Assembly (NCBI GenBank): GCA_905250885.1
Contig: CAJNOQ010000453.1
Coordinates: 1-50,154 of the forward strand
Length of the DNA stretch: 50,154 nucleotides
From: Didymodactylos carnosus
Lineage: Eukaryota; Rotifera; Eurotatoria; Philodinida; Philodinidae
Reading direction: 5' to 3'
Made by a program: the position numbers and the translations under genes. Shown piece after piece: positions 1-10,007 of this stretch (the stretch's first letter is position 1; each line of letters starts with the position of its first letter). The notes below the pieces were generated by a model that was not told the origin of the DNA, made no database searches, and was given only the letters and a program-made list of their open reading frames with translations.

Positions 1-93
1 TACTTTTAAGCTTTTGACTTACTTTACCTTTTATTTTCAATATCAAAGAGTTAAACTATCGAGGTAAGAAAAGGAGTATTCTATTAGGGAGTA
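1..93 (+). repeat. Left arm of a perfect 93-bp inverted repeat
   Basis: Positions 1-93 are the exact reverse complement of 3480-3572, with no mismatch found. Identity breaks at 94 / 3479. The arm begins at the first base of the window, so its outer end may continue off the edge. The arms are 3386 bp apart and enclose the OB-fold gene remnant and a charged ORF. This fits the terminal inverted repeats of a DNA element, or one part of a larger inverted duplication. Confidence 0.9.
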
Positions 94-400
94 CAACAAA
101 ACATACAACTCAGAACTTTTTTATTCTTACTTTGAATTTTTTATGCCAATTATACAAAAAAGATACGATTCACTCATATAGTCTCACAGCTCGAGAGCAA
201 TTACGTTTTGGTTTTGAAACACAAATTCGTACACTAAGTGTAGCGTTTGGATAAGCAGATTTACAGAAATGTACCACATGCGAAGAGGCATTATCGAAGG
301 ATGCAGATATGACAATATGTAGAAAATCACATAACCAAAAAAAAAACAGATATGAAAGTTAAAAGTATTAATCAGTAAGACCTAGCGAAGCGGAGCAATA

Positions 401-1005
401 ATGTTATGTAGGTTAAGAAATAAAGACCGAAAGTTACTAAGTAAGTCACAATATATATTGTATAAATTCACAGGAGATATTATCAATATTAAAGTTAGAA
501 TCATTGATGTTCTGAATAGTGAAAAGAAGGAAATTGTTGACAAGACCAACAAGCATAAAAGAATTGTTAGATTATTAACACCTGTAATTGTTGCTGACGA
601 CAATCAACATCAACTTACTTTGAATTTTTGGAATGATAGTTATAAAAAGAAAAAGGCATACCATATGAAATGGCAAAGTTAGAAGTTAGAACTTATTATG
701 ACGATGTTAGTGCTACAATGACAAAAGACACAAATATCACACGTCTTAGCGATGCAGATGTGATACCCATTTCAATTGAAGATAAAAATAATGGTACCAC
801 ATCGTCAATAACATCAATCACAAACGCTATCGGTAGTTTAATAACAAACATTGATACGATACAGGCAGGTGATCGACCGTTCAATGTTCGACATGTAACT
901 ATCAAACAGGTGATAATGGTGAAAAGTTCCAAAGATGCAATAAGTATAACAAGTTTTTTAATAGAACTTTTCAACCAACGTTTCGTTCTCTTCCTGTCAC
1001 TCTGA
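401..1005 (+). pseudogene. RPA1-like single-strand DNA-binding OB-fold protein, frameshifted
   Basis: Two overlapping frames together read as one OB fold of the replication protein A large-subunit type. Frame 2 (401-about 650) carries the first strands and the signature LTLNFWND, comparable with the DNA-binding 'tLWg/fWnd' strand of RPA. Frame 1 (from about 652) continues with YEMAKLEVRTYYDD and a TKDTNITRL segment, matching the next strands. The switch falls in the A-run at 644-655, where one missing base would explain it. Upstream stops in frame 1 and a stop at 1003 bound the second half. RPA-like proteins are host replication factors but are also carried by Helitrons and other DNA elements; lying between inverted repeats suggests an element gene. 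Weak coding-like sequence continues near 1168-1300. An unseen intron instead of a frameshift is possible. No zinc-binding domain was identified. Confidence 0.6.
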
Positions 1006-1544
1006 AAAATGGTAAGAAGTAAAAAAAACTGCTGTTGTAATATGCGTTTTTTGCGATAAATAGTAATATAATTTATAAATAAATGTAATATCTTTGATTT
1101 TGCCTATGGTAATGTACTAGGTATTATACATTATATAATAGCATAATACATATATATATATATGTAGGTTTTGGGTTCTGGCCTGTTATAACGCCGAAGA
1201 AGTAATTGAATTAGTATTAACCAGTCAGGTTGCAAATTTGATGTTGGTTGATATGCAATTAGATCAAAATTTTGATTCCATGTGTAAGCGAAATCGTTAA
1301 CTAGAGGAACCAGTGAGAATCAAGGTCGCAGAAAATTGGTAGAATATACGCTATTGTAGATCCTAACTAAGGTATCTTCCACAGTCAAATGGACACACAA
1401 TGCGAATTTGATTTAATATTTTAGATGTATGTCTAAGATCTATCAAACGGCTCATTGACTGTTGAGAAAGAGATTACTCAGCCAATTGAAATAGCAGAAA
1501 TACCTATTTAGTCACAGTAAAACGTAGATGCTAACTGACTGAGT

Positions 1545-2192
1545 ATGCTTTCAAAACCCAAGAAGCAGTCTTCTGAAACTCACGTGTTTGTATTATATAA
1601 ACGTAAAATCGTATGTCTCCAAACTTTAGCGTTGATACAATTGTATGAGCTTTTGATGGATGGCAGCATTTTTTTTGTTCAATATACGAAAGGACAAATT
1701 AAACGGATTCAGATGCATCAGAAAACAGAGGTTGAAAGAGAATCAGCAAATGAAAAGCAAAATCAAATGTCTATCGCTAAAAATGGCAATTTTAACGTTG
1801 AGCCAATGGAAGAAGATTATGAGGATGATTCACGAGAAAGAGGACCAATCAATAATAGAACAAATAATTTAATAGGAAATAATGTAATGCAAAGTTCTTT
1901 ATCGTCACAATCAAAAATATCATGCGTACGACATAAAGATGAATCAAGTACAACTGGTGAAAACACATCTGGATCACGAGCAACAAGATTAAATGGTTTA
2001 GTCATGTCGGTAAATGAAGATGTTAATGAAGGATGTGCAATCGATATTAAAGAGAAAGATAGTGGTAGTAGATCAACGAGAAAGAAAGAAAGGGCAAATC
2101 CAATTATGTCCTTAGCACCAATACAGAAATTATCAAATTGCAGTGAGGCAGAACGTGCAAACCCTGCACTGGAAAAAGACAAGAAGGATTAA
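1545..2192 (+). CDS. Hypothetical charged, low-complexity protein inside the inverted-repeat segment
   Basis: An open frame of 215 codons starts with ATG at 1545. The first 60 residues are mixed and partly hydrophobic. The rest is polar and charged, with an acidic stretch (EPMEEDYEDD), Ser/Thr/Asn-rich parts and a Lys/Arg/Glu tail that repeats ERANP twice near the C-terminus. I recognise no domain. It follows the OB-fold remnant in the same orientation and may be the disordered tail of the same broken gene. Length and sustained polar composition make a chance ORF unlikely, but homology is unproven. Confidence 0.4.
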   Translation: MLSKPKKQSSETHVFVLYKRKIVCLQTLALIQLYELLMDGSIFFVQYTKGQIKRIQMHQKTEVERESANEKQNQMSIAKNGNFNVEPMEEDYEDDSRERGPINNRTNNLIGNNVMQSSLSSQSKISCVRHKDESSTTGENTSGSRATRLNGLVMSVNEDVNEGCAIDIKEKDSGSRSTRKKERANPIMSLAPIQKLSNCSEAERANPALEKDKKD

Positions 2193-3479
2193 AATGATCT
2201 TAGAACTAGAAGTAACTGTAACTAAATGATGTAATTTTTACTGAAAGAAGTAGGAAAAAAACATACATATATGAATATATGGTGAAACTGGACGTAATCA
2301 CGCTTGAAACTTGCGAATGTGGTGCGAAGCCAACTGAAATAAAAACAAAAAAAAACAGAAGAAAGCTGCACTGTTCTGGCTGAAATCGAACTGTCAATGG
2401 TTTTAGTCTTAGTTCTAGTCTGACATCAAATTTTCTCTGTTTTATTTTAACTTACATAAAATCCGAAAAATCAATAGACCAACGCTCAGACATCCAGTCA
2501 ATAATCTTAACAATCGCGGTTACTGTCTTCGTGCTCTCGTCCTCTGTTGTACGGTTTTTCGTGAATTAAGTAAATGCTTTATCAGTTCATTCACGATTAA
2601 GAAAGTGTATGATCAAGTATAATAATTCAGATAATCGGATGATGTAATGTACAACCACCAGTTAGCATAACACTCACTGTTTGTGGTTATATAATAACGT
2701 TTGTACAGTTATAGTAATAAAGAGGTAAGTCACATTTCATACAGCTTTTTCATTAAGATATTTATCAAATAAATAAATAACATGTACTACATATTTCATT
2801 TCGATACTATAATAGATTTTGTATCTGCAATAATATATTTATTATTTTCTGTCTAACGAGAGAAGATTCGCAAATGTACAGTCGTTTTTTACTTGTAACA
2901 TACATGGTGATAGTTAATTTCCGACGCTGATCACGAGTATGATTGTTTTTTTGCATTGTTTTCGTTGCCACCGCGAAATGCTGTTGGGCTCGTACATATT
3001 TCTTGAGCCTGAATGTTATACATACAACTTTGTAACTTGTGTACAATGTGTACATGTGAGCTTGTATCTGCTGAGAATCTGTGGATTAGACCATGTTTCA
3101 TGTGATGTTGGCATTGAAGTCATGCAAACATGAATCATACTTCCATTTTCACATTATAAATGTAAGAATGTTGCCAGACACTAGCATATGACAGGTATAA
3201 TGCATAATTCATAAGGGGAATGCAAATTGTATTAATCGGACATTGTGAACGATCACAGTTTAGTAGCAGCTCGAAGATATAGGTGAATAATATTATAAAT
3301 GTCGTAGTTGTCTGTACAATGTGTAAAAGAAATCACTAAATTATAAAGTATAAAAAATATCAACAAAAAATTGAAAAATGTAAGGCATGGAAAGTATCAT
3401 CGAACAATGGTGGTGTTAAAAAAAACACCGTCTCGCATACCAGAGACCGGTGTTACACGATGCACATGGTTTTGTAGAA
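2193..3479. other. Non-coding interior of the inverted-repeat segment
   Basis: About 1.3 kb with no convincing coding frame on either strand. Short frames here (for example 2807-3055 minus) lack any family motif. The stretch is AT-rich and ends in a small hairpin just before the right repeat arm. Confidence 0.5.
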
Positions 3480-3572
3480 TACTCCCTAATAGAATACTCC
3501 TTTTCTTACCTCGATAGTTTAACTCTTTGATATTGAAAATAAAAGGTAAAGTAAGTCAAAAGCTTAAAAGTA
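3480..3572 (-). repeat. Right arm of the perfect 93-bp inverted repeat
   Basis: Exact reverse complement of 1-93. A near-perfect hairpin lies just inside it at about 3425-3455 (ACACCG..TCTC against GAGACCGGTGT). The first base beyond the arm, 3573, begins an A-rich stretch, and the Ulp1-like protease fragment starts about 85 bp further out. Confidence 0.9.
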
Positions 3573-3656
3573 AAAAAAGATAAGGTTTAGAAGATGGCTT
3601 AACAAAAACGTCTGTAATTTGCTAACAAATATTTCAACAAGTGCTACAAGTTAATA

Positions 3657-4193
3657 CTAATCGTCGGAGTCAATCGGGAAAATTCGGACATGTTGTCCAC
3701 GAACTTCTAGCATATTAAGTTTTTGCAAATCCAAAAAATTAAACTGACCAGTAGCTATCCATTGTTGTGCACAACAACAAATCCAAGGACCGCAATTTCG
3801 ACCGTCTCGTTGTAAAATAATTTTTGGAGTTTCAATTACAGTATAACCTCTGTCCACTATACCACTCTTTCTTACGCCTTCCAAGACATCGTTGTGAATC
3901 GAATGACTTAACGGATCTATGTAGTAGATATCCGGGTACATTACTATAGAAATGTCATCTGAATAACAGATGATTAGTAGTGTCCAATGATTACGATCTA
4001 AATTGATTGGAAGTATAATGTCAATCGGTTGGATTGTAGTGGTATTTGCTCTCTCTGTAATAATACGCTGCAAATAAAGCTCAATATCGTTGGAACCTGG
4101 ATTTACCTCACTAACAGTATGATTTGTACCTGACATGCAGTGTAGCAACTGGACTCTGCGGTTGATTATTTCATTTATATTGAATAAATCAAA
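3657..4193 (-). pseudogene. Ulp1-like (C48) cysteine protease, N-terminally truncated
   Basis: The minus-strand frame reads the catalytic core of a SUMO/ubiquitin-like protease of the Ulp1 (C48) fold. The catalytic His sits in NRNHWTLLI, the Asp in YYIDPLS, the oxyanion-hole Gln in ILQRDG, and the Cys in NCGPW, in the canonical H-D-Q-C order. The first ATG is at 4136, but the frame is open to a stop at 4194-4196 and already looks coding upstream (NEIINRRVQ), so the start is probably lost or in another exon. All catalytic residues are present. Ulp1-like proteases are both host deSUMOylases and frequent passengers of eukaryotic DNA transposons. Position next to a perfect inverted repeat and an OB-fold remnant favours the second. 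About 160-178 residues covers roughly one protease domain. Confidence 0.7.
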
Positions 4194-5672
4194 TCAATAC
4201 AGATATATTTATTTGACATTTCATCTCAAGAACAAATGGCGCCGGACAATCAGCTCTTGTAAATACACGAAAAGTTTCGAAGTTCAAAAAACATTTTAGT
4301 TCTACTTATGACGCCGAATCTGGACTTATGTTTGAAAAAAGAACGTGCACTTGTCAATCTGCAGCATCCTGAGACTATCCTCTCGTTTTCGGAAGTTTTC
4401 AACGTAGCATACTCCTCTAGATCACGCAGCGCACATTTTGCAAAAAAAATAACAGTATTCTCTGAACGATTGCATAATGTCTGTCGACATAATTAGAATT
4501 TTATGAATAAACTTCAGTCACAATTTACTTAGGATTTGATGTCGCAGGGTGGGCTTACAAATTGACGTTACTAATAAATAGAAAAGACTTCAGTTTTTCT
4601 TGTACAACATGTTTTTTGTTCTTTTTGTATAAACTTTTTTATTGATAAATAAGAGAAGAACAGAAGTAAATCGTATCGTGCTATCGAATGCAGAGCGCCC
4701 ATTGTAAGCAACATAAAAAATGATACATTCCAATGTTTAAATAATAATATCAAGTGAACAAAAGATAAATAAAAGTGGTTAGAGAAGACATATTCCATTA
4801 TTTAGCATACTGTACAACATGTTCAAATAAACAGAAACATCGAGAGAAATAGGAGCTTGTCACTTTTGTGCATCCACTTTTTTTCGCCAAATACCAGAAT
4901 GACAGTTTATTTTCTTTAAATGGCTAGTAACTATAGAGTCAAATGGAGGGTAATTTTATTTTTAGAAAATGACAGGTTTTTTATGCGACTCAGCCTCGAA
5001 AAAGTGACGACTCATCTCTGCGAGGAAGATCCTATGAAACCTCGTCCACGAGAAACATTTACTAGTTCATTTTACACACCCACATAGAATGCTAAAACCA
5101 CCGATATTATGTTTTTGAGCTTTTTCATATCACTGACTTTCTATCACAAGGACGGCCCATACTCTCCTCGAATATGAATTGAAAAAAATCACAGAATGCT
5201 CAAACCCTAATCAACAATTTACGGAAAACCAACCAACAATTATTAGAAAAATTAGACAAGAAAAAGATCCCGTGGGATTTCATCATAGATTACTTTCCTA
5301 TCAGAAAGAATTCGTGGCAGACCATGGCGGGACAAAAATTTGCAGTGATATTGTAGTGGTTTTATTTTCGTATTAACAATTTTGATTCGTTATAATTTGT
5401 TAGCATGTATCTAATATAAATTTTAAAGAAAATCAGGCTATCAATCAATAGAAAATGATGAAATGATTTCTAACACGAACAAATGGAAATGCCAAAGTGA
5501 CCGAAATGTTGGCATTTTAACTCTAATTACATCAGTCTATCGTTTTTGAAAAAAATTGATATTATCCAATGTTCGCAACGTTAATAAAGCTTTGTTTTTA
5601 ATTTAAAATATAGAAGAAAATTAAAAATAGCCATCTCCGGTATTAAATGCAATATAAGTATCGAGATCTGTA
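4194..5672. other. Intergenic, mostly featureless, with one coding-like fragment
   Basis: No gene is supported between the protease fragment and the kinase. At 5151-5375 (+) there is an open, charged frame with helical character (for example QPTIIRKIRQEKDP and LLSYQKEFVAD) that could be a decayed exon or element fragment. It lacks a plausible start and any family motif. The rest is AT-rich non-coding sequence. Confidence 0.35.
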
Positions 5673-6994
5673 ATGGATGATGATGACTTTAGTGACGCTG
5701 ATATAATTGGAAGATTAATTGTAGGAAAATACAAAGTTGAACACAAACTTGGTAAAACGCTTTATAAATGTCTCAGCATACTCGCTTGATTTTCTCTCGG
5801 ATTGAAACAGGCCGGTTTTGTAGTTATATTATTTGTAACATCCTTCAGAGGTACTGTGTTCCGCGGCATCGTCAAATCGTGTAATAACTTTTGACAAGTT
5901 ACTTATGTCTTAGTGTGTCGAATCATCCGAGCATTTATCCTCTTTTCTTCTCTCACAAAGAATTTACGCTATTTTCCGAGATGAAATACTATTCTTGCAA
6001 CCATAATAATTCATGTTTATGTAAAACATTGTATTACATTGTAAACAGATAGTACCTGTGAAATCATAGAGAGATAAGCAAAGCTCTCAGCTTCACTTTA
6101 GGAAGTGGCTCATTTGGTCAGGTGTATTCTTGTATCGACATTGAAAGAAAAGAAACATGGGCGATGAAAGTCGAGTCACGACATATAAATGATAATCGAC
6201 AACTATTCATTGAAAATAGAATTTATACAATTTTAAAAGATGGTCGAGGGTTTCCACGCGTCGCATTTTACGGAAACGAAAACACATTTGATATTTTAGT
6301 AATTGAATTATTGGGACCGTCATTGGAAGATGTATTCAACTACTGTGACCGAAAATTCACCATTAAAACAAGTCTAATGGTAGTAGATCAAATGGTATCT
6401 CGTATAGAGTACGTTCATACATGTCATATTATACATCGCGATATAAAACCCGATAATTTTTTGATGGGAATAAAATCAACAGCAAATATTGTCTATCTGA
6501 TTGATTTTGGATTATCGAAGAGATACAGAGATCCAGAGACTCTCATTCATATTCCATCTAAAAAAAATAAGAGTTTAACAGGCACAGCTCGATACGCTTC
6601 AATTAATGCACATAACGGATCAGAACAATCAAGACGAGATGATCTGGAAGCAATTAGTTACGTTTTTATGTATTTTATATTGGGATCATTACCATGGCAA
6701 GGTTTGCAAGGTACAGCACACAAATCAAAATTTGAAAGAATAGCTGAAAAAAAAATGCAAACAAGTGCAGATATTTTATGTCGAAATCAGCCACCTGAAT
6801 GTACGTTATTTGTCACTTATTGTCGGAATCTGGTGTACGATCATAGACCCGATTATAATTATTTAAGACAATTACTACGATATTTGATGAGTCAAAAAAG
6901 ATATCAATACGACTATCAGTATGATTGGATTATAAAAAGAAAAAGTTTGGAAAATGGATGGAAAGAAGAATTAGATATAGAAATAGACACTTAG
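5673..6994 (+). CDS. Casein kinase 1-family Ser/Thr protein kinase
   Basis: Two exons, 5673-5751 and 6102-6994, joined in phase 1 across a 350-bp GT-AG intron, give 323 residues. The junction restores the glycine loop KLGSGSFGQVY exactly, which fixes the splice sites. Other kinase features are the lysine in WAMKVES, the catalytic loop HRDIKPDNFLMG and DFG in LIDFGLSKRY. The activation-loop block TGTARYAS and the following EQSRRDDLE and GSLPWQGL are hallmarks of CK1 rather than TTBK or VRK. The start ATG precedes an acidic MDDDDFSD leader. The tail after the kinase domain is short, so this resembles a CK1-alpha-sized enzyme without a long autoinhibitory tail. CK1 enzymes phosphorylate primed or acidic sites in Wnt, Hedgehog and clock pathways; which of these applies cannot be seen. 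All catalytic residues are present. Confidence 0.93.
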
Positions 6995-7872
6995 AAGTTG
7001 AGAGAGTTCTTTCCCGGAAACTGAGATTCTATGATTAATGCAAAAAATGATATTTTGTATTCATTATTATACCATAGTTTTTCCCCGACAAAGTTTCATA
7101 TGGAAAGTTTCAATGTTTTTTGTTCAAAAAAATGTCTTAATAATGTAACCCTTGTCAGTGAATAATGATACAACAAAATTGACATTGTGTTATTTTCATT
7201 GTATCTTTGAGCAGTAGAACCTTTTAGATGTCAATTGTGGAGATTTCATATTAAATTAGCATCATATTATTCAATTAACGATAGATAAAAAATAAAACAA
7301 CGATAAAGACAATAAAGTGGAAGATTTCGATCTAAATACGTTCAACATTTTTTTAAAGAAAGACAATATAATATGGTCATGGTACTTTAAGAAGTTATTC
7401 TTTTGTCAATCTACGAAAGAAAAATGGCTTATTTAAAACACTGAAGATGTCATGAATCGTGATTCAAATATAGAGCCTATGACAGATCTCGAGAGCTTTT
7501 ATATATATATATATATATATGCTAAAATTTAAAATATTCATCTCCTTTTAATAGTGTATCAGTAGTAGATCGATTTGACTTTTATGTCAATTTGTTTCAC
7601 CTGCATAACTGTGATGAACTTTGTTTCCTTCGCGCCAGCATATACGAGTTTAAAAATTGATTTCTAAAACTGGAACTTTCATGGTTACTGTTAGACAATT
7701 TCTAGTTTTATAAATATTTTTGTCTCCAAAATATCTATATTAATCAGTAGGTCACATGAATTTGTTGATATGGAAAAATGAAAAGAGAATTATTATTATA
7801 ATAGTATCTATTATTTATAAATAGCAGCAGTCAGCCAGTCAATAGCACTATTTTAACGTGTGATCAAAGAAG
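6995..7872. other. Intergenic region with an (AT)n microsatellite
   Basis: About 0.9 kb without coding signal between the kinase and the next plus-strand gene. It contains an AT dinucleotide run at about 7498-7520. The last 200 bp presumably hold the promoter and 5' leader of the gene at 7873, but no specific element is identifiable. Confidence 0.5.
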
Positions 7873-8583
7873 ATGGGAAATGGTTGTAGTGGCAGAAAAT
7901 TTCGAAAAGATTTATCACCGCCGAAAATTGATACAACAACATTGTTTACTGATCAGAGTGAAAATAACAGTCATTTTATTGCTGAATATACAAATCATAA
8001 TCGATCATCATCTCCATATATTGAGGGTAAACGTCGACATAATATGAAATTTTCTTCTGCTAAAAATCAAGATACATCAAATGAAAATAATAACGCACAA
8101 AGTTTAACAACCTGTTCTTCACTCAGCAGTTCAACTAGTCACGATGTTATTAGTTCAATATCATCACTCAACAACAACAATATTAAAACAGATAGTTGTT
8201 CTATAAAAGGTGACCATTCCGATAAATGTGATGATAATCATCAAAATAGCAACAAATCAGATAAGTTTCAACAGCAACAAAGCAAGCAAAATGATAGTCG
8301 GAAAATATCGAATTCAGCACAATTGTCTAACTCGTCGTCCACAACCTCTCTAACATCTAAAAAGTCGAAATTGGACTTATTAAGTTTAGAGCTACCAACG
8401 CATAATATAAACAGTGATAAAAAAGAATTAGAATATTGTTTAAATAACTCCCTATTGTTAGTGACAGATACATCTTATCCGACAGAAGAAAAAGAAAATT
8501 TAAATAATAATCAAAAACATATGTTTTATATTCATTCAATTGAAGCTATTTATGACCATGATTCATTAAATCTCAATAAATAA
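7873..8583 (+). CDS. Putative N-acylated, Ser/Asn-rich low-complexity protein
   Basis: Single-exon frame of 236 residues starting at ATG 7873. It opens MGNGCSGRKFRK: Gly2 with small residues at 5-6 fits N-myristoylation, Cys5 could be palmitoylated and the basic run could add membrane affinity. The remainder is dominated by Ser, Asn, Gln, Lys and Asp with homopolymer-like stretches, and no globular domain is apparent. This suggests a mostly disordered protein tethered to the inner face of a membrane. I do not recognise a family. The stop at 8581-8583 is followed by AT-rich sequence. A further downstream exon is possible but not seen. Confidence 0.6.
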   Translation: MGNGCSGRKFRKDLSPPKIDTTTLFTDQSENNSHFIAEYTNHNRSSSPYIEGKRRHNMKFSSAKNQDTSNENNNAQSLTTCSSLSSSTSHDVISSISSLNNNNIKTDSCSIKGDHSDKCDDNHQNSNKSDKFQQQQSKQNDSRKISNSAQLSNSSSTTSLTSKKSKLDLLSLELPTHNINSDKKELEYCLNNSLLLVTDTSYPTEEKENLNNNQKHMFYIHSIEAIYDHDSLNLNK

Positions 8584-10007
8584 CACTGGATTGTACATAG
8601 TCTTAGATTAAAAAGCGTATCAATTTTATATTTAACTTGCTCAATGTTGTAGTCTGTGTAATTTTTTTTTACTTACTTACGTAAGGAATTATTGTATAGT
8701 TTTGACTATTTAGGTTTCCATCAAATTAAACTGTTTCAGTTCTGATGATGCAGAAAAATATCTCATGACATTTATCTATTCTTGATTAAGAGCTTGCCAG
8801 ATGTTTGCTGGGGATAAAAGACTATCGAGTTAATTTATGTCAAGTTTGATAAAATTGCGTATTAGACTCATTATTGCATACATAAATTTGAGCTAGAACA
8901 AGTGACTATTACATACATTTAACTATTTTGATGCGTTCACTTAAGATCTTCATACATGTTTAGGTGAATAATTGACATTCCTTCTGTGACAAAGATTTGA
9001 ATTGGGTTCTTCTGTTTATGACTTCCTTAAAAAGAAAAATCTGCTCAAAAAAGTTATCTGTCTAAAAAGAGTTCCGCTTCTCTAATTTGAAAACATATAC
9101 AACAAATCAACACTTCACTCTTCTCATCTATTTCTCTCTTTATGGAACTATCATCTGTAATGCAGCCAGAAGTTTTCTAAGAAGTATGAGGTTCTTTTTC
9201 TAGGTTCTTCACCAAATTAAAAAAGGGTTTTCCCCCAAATAACCTGGATTTTTTCACACTTTTTTTTTCGCAAATAATTAGATGTGATTGATAGTTATTT
9301 TATTCTATTCCTTCCAGTGTAAGTTAAGTCATCCATCATCGTTAGAATATACAACGAGTAGCTATTGTCTACTATTACTTGCAAACTTTAAACACTAATA
9401 TAGTGTTTTAAAAAGCGAAATTAAATTGTGCTGGTGTGCGCATCAGTACCAACCTAATGTTAATAAAAAACAAATTGTCGAATGCTGTTTAAGGGCGTTT
9501 TCGAAATATAGATCGTTTATATATTATAATTCTACTATATGCTTAGAAAAGAATTTTAGATTAACATGATCGACATCTCAAAGTAATTTTACTCTCGCTA
9601 TTTTCTTACTATAAATCTCTGATTTGATCTAAATATTTAAGGGTTTCAATGGTAAAGTTTAATTACGTCTTATCGAACAATAGAAAAATTTCGTTTTCGA
9701 TTTCATATGATTGTGTCTACTGTGGAGACAAGGGATAAATATTTACAAGTACAAAGATCAATATTAAAAAACATTGATAATTCAAAAAGTACATGCTTTT
9801 TTGTTTATAGTAAATATAAATTTAAGGAATGATGTTTTTATTTCTTGGCTTTCAAATATACGTAATCACATTTACGTTTTGTTATAATAAGTCAACACAA
9901 AAATAATATCAAATAACAATAGTAGTAATTAACAAAAATGGGTAGAATAACTATAAAATTTACATCAGACATGTACATCAACACAAAAGAAGTAAAACTA
10001 ATTTCAA
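8584..10007. other. Intergenic, no feature seen
   Basis: About 1.4 kb of AT-rich sequence between a plus-strand gene and the 3' end of the minus-strand RPB8 gene. No open frame with recognisable content, no RNA gene and no clear repeat were found. Confidence 0.5.

Noticed and set aside
4308-4496. Short plus-strand ORF after the protease fragment
   Set aside because: 62 codons with no motif and no continuation; consistent with chance.
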